This document shows positions 1 to 9,182 of a stretch of DNA of 64,000 nt, piece after piece. The DNA lies in assembly GCF_900105865.1 (NCBI RefSeq), contig NZ_LT629804.1:62001-126000 (forward strand), written 5' to 3'. Source of the DNA: Arcanobacterium phocae. Lineage in GTDB: Bacteria; Actinomycetota; Actinomycetes; Actinomycetales; Actinomycetaceae. Every line of letters starts with the position of its first letter. Positions within the stretch are counted from its first letter, which is position 1. The position numbers and the translations under genes are program-made. The notes below the pieces were generated by a model, which was not told the origin of the DNA, searched no databases, and saw nothing but the letters and a program-made list of their open reading frames with translations.

Positions 1-291
1 TCCGGAGGTCAACGACAGCGAGTTGCAATTGTCCGGTCTCTCGCGGTACAACCAAAAATTCTTTTTGCAGATGAGCCCTCAGGAGCACTCGATTCAGCCT
101 CAACGCGCCTACTTCTCGATCAACTCGCCCAGTTACATAAAACTGGGACCACTGTAATCATGGTTACCCATGACCTTGCAGCTGCCGCTAGAGCAGACAG
201 AGCCATAGTTTTACGCGATGGTATCATCCATAGCGATATACTAAGCCCCACCGCCGAACAACTATTTTCACTCATAGGTTCCACGGACTGA
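1..291 (+). CDS. ABC transporter ATP-binding protein, C-terminal part
   Basis: The reading frame is open from base 1 to a TGA at 289-291, so the start lies outside the window. The 96 visible residues begin with the ABC signature SGGQRQR, followed by Walker B ILFADEP, the D-loop SGALD and the H-loop THD, in the normal order for an ABC ATPase. This spacing and the short tail resemble MacB/LolD-type ATPases that partner FtsX-like permeases, but the substrate cannot be judged from this fragment. No gene follows before trpS; 292-452 shows no coding sequence. Confidence 0.85.
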   Translation, partial: SGGQRQRVAIVRSLAVQPKILFADEPSGALDSASTRLLLDQLAQLHKTGTTVIMVTHDLAAAARADRAIVLRDGIIHSDILSPTAEQLFSLIGSTD

Positions 292-439
292 TCCGCCCAG
301 AAGTTACCACTAGGAAAACCACGTCGTTTTGAGCTTTAGATAACTCCCACCTGTCCGCCGTCGCAAGACCCTTTGCCAGAACTCCGTGAAACGTCACGCT
401 TCACAACTATGTGAAGCAAAAAGTGGTGGCACGGCACGC

Positions 440-445
440 TAGACT
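440..445 (+). promoter_or_regulatory. -10 box placing trpS transcription start at its ATG
   Basis: TAGACT lies exactly 7 bases before the ATG at 453, the spacing expected of an actinobacterial leaderless gene. There is no well-spaced Shine-Dalgarno sequence: the nearest purine run (AGAGGG) almost touches the ATG. No convincing -35 is seen. The same TAGACT-N7-start arrangement precedes glgE at 5397. Confidence 0.5.
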
Positions 446-452
446 AGAGGGC

Positions 453-1559
453 ATGAGTGAAAATAATGCGCAACTCGCCCTGGAGACGGCAACATCGGAT
501 GCTTCGCTCGAAGCTACCCGCCAGATGAGCGAGAAAATCAACCTAGCTATTGACGAAGATCCCTCGAAGTTCCGGGTACTGACCGGCGCACGGCCAACTG
601 GGCACCTGCATATCGGCCACTATTTCGGCACCCTGCAAAACTGGCGTAAACTCCAGCAGCGCGGCGTCGATACGTGGCTACTTATTGCTGACTATCAGGT
701 GATTACGGATCGCGATGAAGCCGATTCGATCCGCGAGCGCACCATGTCTCTCCTCACCGATTATCTCGCGGTGGGTATGGATCCTGAAGAAACCGTATTC
801 TTCGCACACTCGCAAGTCCCTGAACTCAACGAACTTGTTTTACCATTTCTTTCGGTTGTTTCCGACGCCGAACTGCGCCGCAATCCTACAGTCAAAGCCG
901 AGTTTGAGGCAACGAACGGCCGGCCGATGTCTGGCCTTCTGCTCACCTACCCGGTTCACCAGGCTGCCGATATTTTGTTCTGCAAAGCGAACCTAGTGCC
1001 AGTTGGTAAGGATCAGCTTCCACACTTGGAGCAGGCGCGCGTGATCGCTGATCGGTTTGAAAAGCGTTACAACAAGGGTAAGAAGGCGAAGCGAATCTTC
1101 CCTCGTCCGCATGCCCTTTTGTCCGATGCGGCGCACGTGCTCGGTTTAGACGGTGAGAAGATGTCGAAGTCGCGCGGCAACACGATCGAGTTGCGGATGA
1201 GTGCAGACGAGACAGCTAAGAAGCTCAAGCGCGCAGTGACCGATTCGGATCGCCATATTACTTACGATCCAGTTAATCGTCCCGAAGTTTCCAACTTGTT
1301 ACTTATTGCCTCAATGTGTACTGGACGTTCGCCTGAAGTTATCGCCGAAGAAATTGGCGACGGCGGTGGCGGCACCTTGAAGAAGGTCGTAACCGAAGCA
1401 CTCAATGAGCACCTGGCTCCGATTCGTGCGCGGCGCGCTGAACTAGAGCAAGATCCTGAGTATTTGCGTAGCGTGCTGATGCGTGGCATTGAACGCGCCC
1501 GGGAGCAAGCTCAAGAAACACTGAGCGAAGTACATGCTGCACTTGGCATGACCTACTAA
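453..1559 (+). CDS. trpS: Tryptophan--tRNA ligase
   Basis: Class I aminoacyl-tRNA synthetase that charges tRNA-Trp in the cytoplasm. The Rossmann-fold signature HIGH is at residues 53-56 (context TGHLHIGHYFG) and the KMSKS loop at 236-240 (EKMSKSRGNT), both intact. At 368 residues it is slightly longer than the usual 330-350 because of about 35 extra N-terminal residues. The frame can be opened at a GTG at 411, but the ATG at 453 is preferred because a -10 hexamer lies 7 bases upstream of it and neither candidate has a good ribosome-binding site. The gene stands alone between the ABC fragment and glgP. Confidence 0.95.
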   Translation: MSENNAQLALETATSDASLEATRQMSEKINLAIDEDPSKFRVLTGARPTGHLHIGHYFGTLQNWRKLQQRGVDTWLLIADYQVITDRDEADSIRERTMSLLTDYLAVGMDPEETVFFAHSQVPELNELVLPFLSVVSDAELRRNPTVKAEFEATNGRPMSGLLLTYPVHQAADILFCKANLVPVGKDQLPHLEQARVIADRFEKRYNKGKKAKRIFPRPHALLSDAAHVLGLDGEKMSKSRGNTIELRMSADETAKKLKRAVTDSDRHITYDPVNRPEVSNLLLIASMCTGRSPEVIAEEIGDGGGGTLKKVVTEALNEHLAPIRARRAELEQDPEYLRSVLMRGIERAREQAQETLSEVHAALGMTY

Positions 1560-1566
1560 TCACCTA

Positions 1567-1639
1567 CACGTAGGACTTTTGAACTATAGCTGTGGTTAAC
1601 TAGTACCGAAACCACTGCAAAGAATAAAAGTCCTACGTG
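1567..1639. repeat. Inverted repeat CACGTAGGACTTTT / AAAAGTCCTACGTG upstream of glgP
   Basis: A perfect 14-base inverted repeat (1567-1580 with 1626-1639) encloses 45 bases that themselves contain a smaller inverted repeat, GTGGTT (1592-1597) with AACCAC (1610-1615). The left arm also lies inside a tight palindrome CCTAC-AC-GTAGG (1564-1575). It could act as a trpS terminator or as paired operators for glgP. The right arm recurs almost exactly at 58449-58464. Confidence 0.55.
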
Positions 1640-1656
1640 AAATAATTTTCGCAACG

Positions 1657-1684
1657 TTACATCTACGCTACGATTACGATGTAA
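1657..1684 (+). promoter_or_regulatory. Inverted repeat TTACATC-N14-GATGTAA in the glgP leader
   Basis: Perfect 7-base arms at 1657-1663 and 1678-1684, 42 bases before the glgP start codon. The interval holds -10-like hexamers (TACGCT, TACGAT). It is a plausible operator or 5' leader hairpin; the binding protein is unknown. Confidence 0.35.
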
Positions 1685-1726
1685 GGAATCGGGCTAACTG
1701 CCCGCAACAGTCCTGAAAGGGAAAAC

Positions 1727-4093
1727 ATGACCCGTCCTGATACTACTTCAGCAATCGGCATGCAGGTGCGTGCCGTGTCCGGTCGCAACGAGCATTCCGG
1801 AACTCCGATGGAATACTGGTCGGCAACGTCTAACGCCGTCGTCGACCGTATCGCAGACAACTGGCAGCGCACCGAAGAAACATACAACGCTACCCGTATG
1901 CAACACTACTTCTCCGCTGAGTTCCTCATGGGCCGTGCGCTCCTGAACAACCTCACCAACCTCGGAATGGTCGATGAAGCCACCGAAGCTCTCAACGCTT
2001 TCGGGCAGAACCTCTCCGACGTTCTCGAAGAAGAACACGATGCTGCACTCGGAAACGGTGGTCTTGGCCGCCTAGCAGCATGCTTCCTTGATTCGTGTGC
2101 AACGATGGATCTGCCAGTGCGCGGCTACGGCATCCTTTACCGCTACGGCCTTTTCCGCCAGCTGTTCAATGACGGCTTCCAAGAAGAAGAACCAGACGCA
2201 TGGATGGAAGAAGGCTACCCATTCGTTATTCGCCGTGAAGAAGAACAGCGCATCGTCAAGTACGCTGATCTCGATGTTCGCGCAATTCCTTACGACATGC
2301 CAATCACCGGCTACGGCACCAAGAATGTCAACACCTTGCGTATGTGGAAGGCTGAGCCAACCAAAGAATTCGACTATGATGCCTTCAACTCCCAGCGCTT
2401 CACCGACGCTATCGTTGAGCGTGAGCGCGTCCATGATATTTGCCGTGTTCTTTACCCGAATGACTCCACTTACGAAGGCAAGGTCTTGCGTGTTCGCCAG
2501 CAGTACTTCTTCTGCTCGGCATCATTGCAGGCAATCGTAGACAATCATCTAGCACATCACGACGCCCTGGATGACTTCCACGAATTCAACTGTATCCAGC
2601 TCAATGACACCCACCCAGTTCTCGCAATCCCAGAGCTCATGCGCCTACTACTCGATGAGCATGGATACTCTTGGGAAAAGGCATGGGATATTGTCTCCCA
2701 CACCTTCGGCTACACCAACCATACCGTGTTGGCAGAAGCCCTCGAAACCTGGGAAATGACAATCTTCGATCGTCTCTTCCCACGTATCAGCGAAATCGTG
2801 CGCGAAATCGATCGCCGGTTCCGCGAGGAACTCGCTGCCGGCGGGTATCACCCGGGCAAGATCGAGTACATGGCACCAATCCAGGGCAATCGTGTTCACA
2901 TGGCTTGGATCGCCTGCTACGCCGCATACTCCATCAACGGTGTTGCCGCGCTGCACACCGAGATTATCAAGAAGGATACGCTCCACGACTGGCACGACAT
3001 CTGGCCAGAGCGGTTCAATAACAAGACCAACGGTGTTACCCCACGCCGTTGGCTCAACCAGTGCAACCCACGTCTAGCATCACTCCTGACCGAGCTACTC
3101 GGTTCGGATGCTTGGGTACGCAATCTTGATGAGCTCAAGAAGCTGGAGCACTTTGGTGACGACGACGCCATCTTGGATCGCGTCAATGACATCAAGGCAG
3201 CTAATAAGGCTGATTTCGCAGCGTGGATCAAGAACCGTCAAGGCGTCAGCGTTAATCCAGATGCTATCTTCGACGTTCAGATCAAGCGCCTACACGAGTA
3301 CAAGCGTCAGTTGATGAACGCACTGTACATCTTGGACCTCTACTTCCGATTGAAGGACGATCCAACTCTTGACGTTGCCCCACGCCTGTTTATCTTCGGC
3401 GCGAAGGCAGCTCCTGGCTACGTGCGCGCTAAGGCAATCATTAAGCTCATTAATGAAATCGGCCGATTGATTAACAACGATCCAGACATGGACGGCAAGA
3501 TCCAAGTTCTGTTCGTGGAAAACTACAATGTTTCGCCAGCAGAGCACATTATTCCAGCCGCTGATGTTTCCGAGCAGATTTCTACTGCCGGTAAGGAAGC
3601 ATCTGGAACATCAAATATGAAGTTCATGATGAACGGTGCGTTAACACTCGGTACCCTCGACGGCGCAAACGTTGAGATCCTCGACTCCGTAGGCGAAGAG
3701 AATGCTTACATTTTCGGCGCTAAGGAAGAAGAGCTTCCGGAGCTTCGCGCTAACTACAACCCACGCGCCACCGCAGAGCAAACCCCTGGTTTGAAGCGGG
3801 TACTGGATGCGTTTGTTGACGGCACGCTCGACGACGGCGGAACCGGAATGTTCCATGATCTGCTCAACTCACTCTACGAGCCAAGCTGGGAGCCGGCTGA
3901 CATCTACTACGTACTCGGTGATTTCGCTTCTTACCGCGAGACTCGTGACAGGATGGCTGCTGATTACCGAGATCGTCGCCACTGGGCCAAGATGACGTGG
4001 AAGAACATCGTTGAATCTGGCCGGTTCTCTTCGGACCGCACCATCGGCGATTACGCCCGCGAAGTGTGGAAGATTACGCCACACACAATCTGA
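1727..4093 (+). CDS. glgP: Glycogen/maltodextrin phosphorylase
   Basis: Cytoplasmic GT35 enzyme that releases glucose-1-phosphate from alpha-1,4-glucan using phosphate. The 788-residue length is normal for the family. The pyridoxal-phosphate motif EASGTSNMKFMMNGA is intact with the cofactor lysine at residue 632, and the phosphate/substrate region IKRLHEYKRQ is present about 85 residues earlier. The ATG at 1727 follows a GAAAGG ribosome-binding site. It stands alone, with an inverted-repeat-rich leader before it and a long hairpin after it. Its position beside the GlgE operon fits a role in degrading the alpha-glucan that operon makes. Confidence 0.96.
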   Translation: MTRPDTTSAIGMQVRAVSGRNEHSGTPMEYWSATSNAVVDRIADNWQRTEETYNATRMQHYFSAEFLMGRALLNNLTNLGMVDEATEALNAFGQNLSDVLEEEHDAALGNGGLGRLAACFLDSCATMDLPVRGYGILYRYGLFRQLFNDGFQEEEPDAWMEEGYPFVIRREEEQRIVKYADLDVRAIPYDMPITGYGTKNVNTLRMWKAEPTKEFDYDAFNSQRFTDAIVERERVHDICRVLYPNDSTYEGKVLRVRQQYFFCSASLQAIVDNHLAHHDALDDFHEFNCIQLNDTHPVLAIPELMRLLLDEHGYSWEKAWDIVSHTFGYTNHTVLAEALETWEMTIFDRLFPRISEIVREIDRRFREELAAGGYHPGKIEYMAPIQGNRVHMAWIACYAAYSINGVAALHTEIIKKDTLHDWHDIWPERFNNKTNGVTPRRWLNQCNPRLASLLTELLGSDAWVRNLDELKKLEHFGDDDAILDRVNDIKAANKADFAAWIKNRQGVSVNPDAIFDVQIKRLHEYKRQLMNALYILDLYFRLKDDPTLDVAPRLFIFGAKAAPGYVRAKAIIKLINEIGRLINNDPDMDGKIQVLFVENYNVSPAEHIIPAADVSEQISTAGKEASGTSNMKFMMNGALTLGTLDGANVEILDSVGEENAYIFGAKEEELPELRANYNPRATAEQTPGLKRVLDAFVDGTLDDGGTGMFHDLLNSLYEPSWEPADIYYVLGDFASYRETRDRMAADYRDRRHWAKMTWKNIVESGRFSSDRTIGDYAREVWKITPHTI

Positions 4094-4183
4094 TCAGCTG
4101 ATCTTATCGTGGCAAGAGATTCTGACGGTAAGGCAACGTTCTAGAGCACTCCATGCAAACAGAGCAGTCTTACTAATAAGTCA

Positions 4184-4227
4184 CAGTGGGCCGGGTTTCG
4201 AGAATTCTTTCGAAACCCGGCCCACTG
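4184..4227. terminator. Long perfect hairpin after glgP
   Basis: Perfect 17-base arms (4184-4200 and 4211-4227, GC-rich) around a 10-base loop, lying between the end of glgP and the tail of the left-reading membrane gene. There is no T-tract on either side, so it would be an I-shaped terminator serving both convergent genes. Confidence 0.7.
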
Positions 4228-4268
4228 ACTACACATCTATGAGCGAGCTACGAGCTAATAGCATTGCA

Positions 4269-4661
4269 TCAATTCTGCAGTTGAGCATTCTCCAGCTTGA
4301 AATAGCGCACGCCAAAAATCACACCAGCCAGAACTAGAGCTAAGAATGGTAGCGTTGCCTCATTCCAATAATCAAGATAAATATTAGGAATAGTGAGGGC
4401 GGTTTTACCGAAAATGATGACACCCGCCACAAAAGAAGCCCCAATTGTAGCAAGTATAAGATTAAGGAACAGTAAAACTCGTTGAACCCCAACTCGATTC
4501 AAATCGGCAATTATATTGATCGCAGCGAGGATGACAATAACTACGCCTGCAACATAAGTTGCAGGATACAATGGATTAATATCTGTATTCAAAATAGTGT
4601 GCCAAATCCACAAGGCAGGCAATATCACCCAAATCACCAACCTTGCCAATATTACGTACAT
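4269..4661 (-). CDS. Small integral membrane protein of unknown function
   Basis: 130 residues made almost entirely of four hydrophobic segments (about residues 2-20, 33-50, 61-87 and 101-118) with short polar links. No family is recognised and no catalytic motif is visible. A GGGGAAAGG ribosome-binding site lies about 11 bases before the ATG. It converges on glgP and shares the hairpin at 4184. The codon positions behave like a real gene and the start is well supported, but function cannot be inferred from the neighbours. Confidence 0.7.
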   Translation of the reverse strand: MYVILARLVIWVILPALWIWHTILNTDINPLYPATYVAGVVIVILAAINIIADLNRVGVQRVLLFLNLILATIGASFVAGVIIFGKTALTIPNIYLDYWNEATLPFLALVLAGVIFGVRYFKLENAQLQN

Positions 4662-4828
4662 AATCTCTTAAACCTTTCCCCTTTGAAAATATAAATTCTT
4701 AGGATACGTGGACAATATCATTGTGCATGCATGTAAATTATAAAAAGTTGCTCTAACCTAAAACACTCTTATCGCAGGCTCCACCAGCTTTTTGATGCAG
4801 TCGCCATACCAACCACAGGAGGCCGCCG

Positions 4829-5334
4829 ATGCTCACCATCCCGCTTCACACCGGCGATCCCATTATCGATGCATACAGTTTTGCGCGTCCTGACCGACGG
4901 CGCTGTTATCACACAGATAACCTTCGTCCCCTACGAACACGACCCACAAACTGACCCGCACGATCCGCTCGCACCTCTCATCACCCAAGCACTCTCAGCC
5001 TGGTTCGACGGCGACGTCAGCAAACTCCATGCCCTCCCACTCGTCTCAGCAAACGACACCGAGAGCGGCCCCAATTCGCGCAACGCTACACAACTTTTCT
5101 CTCGATGAAAACTTAAGCTATGCCCAGCTTGCCGACCGTACCCATAACCCACGGGCAGTGCATGCCACTACCAGCGCCTGCGCCCGAAACCCGTTTCCGC
5201 TCGTCATCCCCTGCCACGCCGTCGTCCCCCAGCCAGCACAAAACCACCTCGAACGCGACCCCACACTCGTCTCAACCGAACATTTCCCAAGTGGAAACTA
5301 CGCATTCGGCCCCGATCTCAACGAGCACTTCTAA
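4829..5334 (+). pseudogene. ogt: Broken methylated-DNA--protein-cysteine methyltransferase
   Basis: An AGGAGG ribosome-binding site precedes the ATG at 4829, which opens MLTIPLHTGDPIIDAYSFA. The frame is then lost: the continuation VLTDGAVITQITFVPYEH runs in a second frame (from about 4881) and the C-terminal half, SYAQLADRTHNPRAV...NPFPLVIPCHAVV, in a third (to 5334). The active-site PCH motif is present with its cysteine, but the following Arg of PCHRVV is Ala, and the helix-turn-helix approach region is compressed. Two frameshifts plus motif decay make it a pseudogene of an Ogt/MGMT-type O6-alkylguanine repair protein. A sequencing error could explain one shift but hardly the whole pattern. 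Confidence 0.8.
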
Positions 5335-5375
5335 AATTCGACCATCAACATTCATACCAAAACGTCTAATAATTT

Positions 5376-5402
5376 TTGAGACGTAGGTAACTATATTAGA
5401 CT
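5376..5402 (+). promoter_or_regulatory. glgE promoter, leaderless type
   Basis: The -10 TAGACT (5397-5402) is exactly 7 bases before the GTG start at 5410. A TTGAGA (5376-5381) sits 15 bases further up and may be a -35, although the spacer is short. No Shine-Dalgarno sequence is present. ACGTAGG (5381-5387) sits between the boxes and matches the inverted-repeat arms before glgP. Confidence 0.5.
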
Positions 5403-5409
5403 AGGTATT

Positions 5410-7491
5410 GTGACTACTTCGCAACGTAAAACCAGACCAGCTCGCAAGACTTCTCAGCAGCGAGTACGCGCTCCTAAGCAAACGCCAATCCCGGCTATTA
5501 GCCGCATCCCTATCGTTGAGGTAACTCCACAGTTGCTCGATGGGACGGCTCCAGTGAAGGCGACTGTTAATGAGTCATTCCCGGTACAAGCCACTGTTTT
5601 CCGGGAAGGACACGATAGGTTTGCAGCCGCAGCCGTCTTAGTTGACGCTAATGGGCATGTGCTTGAAGAATCTCCGATGCGCGACGTCTCCCCTGGCCTG
5701 TTCCGTTACGAAGGCTGGCTAACACCACATATACCTGGAGCTCATCGCTTTTACGTTGAAGCATGGTCTGATCCGTATGCTACTTGGTTGCATAATGCGG
5801 AAATCAAAGTGCCAGCTGGAATCGATATTCCACTCGTATTCGCCGAAGCAGAGATCTTGTTCAAAAAGGCAGTTAAGGCCGCTCCGGTACGGTCTGCCGA
5901 ACGCGCTGCAGTACGCGAAGCTCTGACAGTCATCTCCAAGAAACGTGCACTGCCCGAAATCAAGCTAGCTGCCGCCCGAGCACCTGAAGTTCAAGAAGCG
6001 CTAGCTAAATATCCAGTTAAAGAACTGGTGTCTCGGTCGAAAGAATATCCGCTCTTCGTAGATCGGCAGCGCGCACTTGTCGGATCATGGTATGAGATTT
6101 TCCCACGCTCTATCGGAGCTAAAAAGGATCCGGCAACCGGCGAATGGACATCGGGTACCTTGCGCACTGCAGCCACTGATCTGGATCGTATTGCCGCGAT
6201 GGGCTTCGACGTCGTCTACCTAACCCCAATTCATCCAATCGGAACGTCGAATCGCAAAGGCCGCAATAACTCACTTACTGCACAACCAGGCGATCCAGGT
6301 TCACCTTACGCCATTGGGTCAGCTGACGGCGGTCACGATGCTATCGATCCGACGCTCGGCACCTTCGAGGATTTTGATGCCTTCGTAGCGAAAGCTCATA
6401 AGCTGGGCATGGAAGTTGCCATGGACGTAGCCTTGCAATGTTCCCCGGATCACCCGTGGGTAACTGAGCATCCTGAGTGGTTTACCACCCGAGCTGATGG
6501 AACGATTGCTTACGCCGAAAACCCGCCGAAGAAGTATCAAGATATCTATCCGTTAAACTTTGATAATGATCCAGAAGGTATCTACCAAGAGATCAAGCGC
6601 ATCCTTGAACTGTGGGCAAGCCACGGAGTTACTATCTTCCGAGTCGACAATCCGCATACCAAGCCGGTGGCATTCTGGCAGCGACTCCTTGGCGAATTCC
6701 GCCAAAACCATCCGGACATTATTTTCCTAGCAGAAGCCTTCACCAACCCGCCGATGATGCAAACCCTTGGCACAGTCGGATTCCATCAGTCCTACACGTA
6801 TTTCGCGTGGCGTAATGAACGCCAAGAAATTGAGGAATACTTCTGGGAGATCTCGCACGAGTCGGCACATCGTCTGCGCCCAGCTTTCTGGCCCACAACC
6901 CACGATATTCTCACCCCGTACATGCAGCGCGGTGGAATCCCAGCGTTTGCAATCCGCGCGATTCTGGCGGCCACCGGGTCGCCAACGTGGGGAATCTACA
7001 ACGGATACGAGCTCGTGGAAAATATTGCGCGCCCAGATGCCGAAGAACAGATCGACAACGAGAAATACGAGTACAAGCCCCGCAACTATGCGGTTGCTGA
7101 ACATAACGGCATGTCTACATTGCTGAAACTACTCAATTCGATTCGCAACAAGCACACAGCTTTGCAGCGGTTACGCAATGTCACAATTAACGCCACCTCA
7201 AATGACAAGATCGTGTCGTTCACTAAGATTGCCCGCCCCGAGGAAACTCCGGATGGCACACTGGATGCAGTTATCGTCGTCGTCAATCTCGATCCGTACG
7301 CATCCCGGGATGCTAATGTGTATCTTGACCTCTCCCCGTTTGGTATTTCGCCGCGATGGGATAACGGACCAATCCTCGAAGTTACTGACGAAATGAACGG
7401 CGAAACCTATCTGTGGAACGAAGCTCCATACGTACGTCTTGATCCGCACGGTCAAGTTGCCCATATTCTATCTGTGAAGGTGTTACCTTGA
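5410..7491 (+). CDS. glgE: Alpha-1,4-glucan:maltose-1-phosphate maltosyltransferase
   Basis: GH13_3 enzyme that transfers maltosyl units from maltose-1-phosphate to the non-reducing end of alpha-1,4-glucan. The 693-residue chain has a basic N-terminal tail (first about 30 residues), an N-terminal beta-sandwich and a (beta/alpha)8 barrel. Barrel motifs seen are MGFDVVYLTPIHPIG, DVALQCSPDHPW, the nucleophile Asp413 in FRVDNPHTK and the acid/base Glu442 in FLAEAFTNP. The Asn-Pro-His-Thr-Lys after the nucleophile is typical of GlgE rather than a hydrolase. It is the first gene of glgE-treS-mak-glgB and overlaps treS by 4 bases. The GTG start is chosen because of the -10 box 7 bases upstream. Confidence 0.96.
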   Translation: MTTSQRKTRPARKTSQQRVRAPKQTPIPAISRIPIVEVTPQLLDGTAPVKATVNESFPVQATVFREGHDRFAAAAVLVDANGHVLEESPMRDVSPGLFRYEGWLTPHIPGAHRFYVEAWSDPYATWLHNAEIKVPAGIDIPLVFAEAEILFKKAVKAAPVRSAERAAVREALTVISKKRALPEIKLAAARAPEVQEALAKYPVKELVSRSKEYPLFVDRQRALVGSWYEIFPRSIGAKKDPATGEWTSGTLRTAATDLDRIAAMGFDVVYLTPIHPIGTSNRKGRNNSLTAQPGDPGSPYAIGSADGGHDAIDPTLGTFEDFDAFVAKAHKLGMEVAMDVALQCSPDHPWVTEHPEWFTTRADGTIAYAENPPKKYQDIYPLNFDNDPEGIYQEIKRILELWASHGVTIFRVDNPHTKPVAFWQRLLGEFRQNHPDIIFLAEAFTNPPMMQTLGTVGFHQSYTYFAWRNERQEIEEYFWEISHESAHRLRPAFWPTTHDILTPYMQRGGIPAFAIRAILAATGSPTWGIYNGYELVENIARPDAEEQIDNEKYEYKPRNYAVAEHNGMSTLLKLLNSIRNKHTALQRLRNVTINATSNDKIVSFTKIARPEETPDGTLDAVIVVVNLDPYASRDANVYLDLSPFGISPRWDNGPILEVTDEMNGETYLWNEAPYVRLDPHGQVAHILSVKVLP

Positions 7492-9182
7492 CCAAATCCG
7501 CTATCAATGTGCCACCGCTCGACCGTCCTGGCATCGTAACCGATCCCAACTGGTTCCGCACCGCCGTCTTTTACGAGGTGCTGTTGCGTGCCTTTGGCGA
7601 TACACACGGCACCGGAACCGGTGATTTTCGTGGCCTGATCGATCACCTCGATTACCTGCAATGGCTCGGCGTTGACGCACTGTGGATTCCACCGTTCTAT
7701 CCGTCCCCGATGCGCGACGGCGGATACGATATTTCGAACTATACTGCGGTTAATTCTGAATATGGTTCGATGGAGGATTTTGCCGAGCTCGTCGAACAAG
7801 CACATGAACGCGGTATTCGGATCGTGATCGACGTCGTCGCCAACCACACGTCCGATCAGCACCCGTGGTTCCAAAGCTCGCGGGCAAACCCGGACGGCCC
7901 CTACGGTGATTTTTATGTGTGGCGAGACACCGACGACGACTACGCCGACGCCCGCATTATTTTCATCGACACCGAAGCCTCGAACTGGACGTTCGATCCG
8001 GTTCGCCGGCAATACTTCTGGCACCGGTTCTTCTCCCATCAGCCAGATCTTAATTTTGAAAACCCGGCTGTACAGGACGCCATTATCGACGTCGTTAAGT
8101 TCTGGTGTGAGATCGGCGTCGACGGATTCCGCCTAGATGCTATTCCTTATCTTTTCGAAGAAGAAGGAACGAACTGCGAAAACCTACCGCGGACACACGA
8201 ATTCATTGCGCGGTTGCGGCGGGAAATCGATGAGGCCTATCCAGGGCGAATCTTCATTGCTGAAGCGAACCAGTGGCCTGAGGACGTAGTCGAATACTAC
8301 GGCACCGATGAGAATCCGGAATGCCACATGTGCTTCCACTTCCCCGTCATGCCGCGAATCTACTATGCGTTACGCGACCAGCGTGCCACCGCTATTCGCG
8401 AAATCCTCAAAGCTACCCCGGATATTCCAGCCGGCGGGCAATGGGGAACGTTCTTGCGCAATCACGACGAGCTGACCTTGGAAATGGTCTCCACCGAAGA
8501 ACGCGCAAAAATGTATGGCTGGTATGCCGAAGACCCGCGTATGCGCGCGAATGTTGGTATCCGACGCAGATTGGCTCCGTTGCTGGGTAACTCCCGAGCC
8601 GAATTGGAGTTAGCGAACGCGTTGCTACTCTCGCTGCCCGGATCACCTTGCCTCTACTATGGCGATGAAATCGGCATGGGAGACAACATTTGGCTCCCCG
8701 ACCGCGATTCCGTCCGCACCCCAATGCAGTGGACACCCGATCGCAATGCCGGTTTTTCCGATGCTGACCCGGGTCAACTGTATTTACCACTCGTACAATC
8801 ACTTGCCTACCACTATCAAAGCACCAATGTGGAGTCCCAGCTGGCACAGTCCTCCTCACTGTTGCATTGGATGCACGGAATGTTGCGGGTACGTTCACAA
8901 TATCCAGTCTTAGGCAATGGTTCATTTGAGTTGCGCGATGCCGACGACGAATCCGTCCTAGCTTTCACCCGTGTGAATGACGATCAAGCAATCTTGTGCG
9001 TGATGAACTTGGCTAACACTGCCCGCGCTGCGAAGGTCACAGTTTCCGAGTTCGCTGGTTACGCGGCGAGAGACGTGTTTGGCGGAGCGCAGTTCCCTGC
9101 TATTGGCGAGGACGGCGACTACCATATGACGCTCGGCTCTCGTGACTTTTTCTGGCTAGAGCTAACAAGGGATCCACAATGA
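7488..9182 (+). CDS. treS: Trehalose synthase (maltose alpha-D-glucosyltransferase)
   Basis: GH13_16 enzyme interconverting maltose and trehalose. The 564 residues carry the family motifs DVVANHTSDQHPWFQ, nucleophile Asp217 in DGFRLDAIPYL, acid/base Glu259 in FIAEANQWPE and FLRNHDELTLE. The start is a TTG whose first bases overlap the glgE stop (TTGA, 7488-7491), with a GAAGGTG just upstream, so translation is probably coupled to glgE. In other actinobacteria TreS and Mak form a complex that feeds maltose-1-phosphate to GlgE, and the operon order here fits that. Confidence 0.95.
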   Translation: MTKSAINVPPLDRPGIVTDPNWFRTAVFYEVLLRAFGDTHGTGTGDFRGLIDHLDYLQWLGVDALWIPPFYPSPMRDGGYDISNYTAVNSEYGSMEDFAELVEQAHERGIRIVIDVVANHTSDQHPWFQSSRANPDGPYGDFYVWRDTDDDYADARIIFIDTEASNWTFDPVRRQYFWHRFFSHQPDLNFENPAVQDAIIDVVKFWCEIGVDGFRLDAIPYLFEEEGTNCENLPRTHEFIARLRREIDEAYPGRIFIAEANQWPEDVVEYYGTDENPECHMCFHFPVMPRIYYALRDQRATAIREILKATPDIPAGGQWGTFLRNHDELTLEMVSTEERAKMYGWYAEDPRMRANVGIRRRLAPLLGNSRAELELANALLLSLPGSPCLYYGDEIGMGDNIWLPDRDSVRTPMQWTPDRNAGFSDADPGQLYLPLVQSLAYHYQSTNVESQLAQSSSLLHWMHGMLRVRSQYPVLGNGSFELRDADDESVLAFTRVNDDQAILCVMNLANTARAAKVTVSEFAGYAARDVFGGAQFPAIGEDGDYHMTLGSRDFFWLELTRDPQ

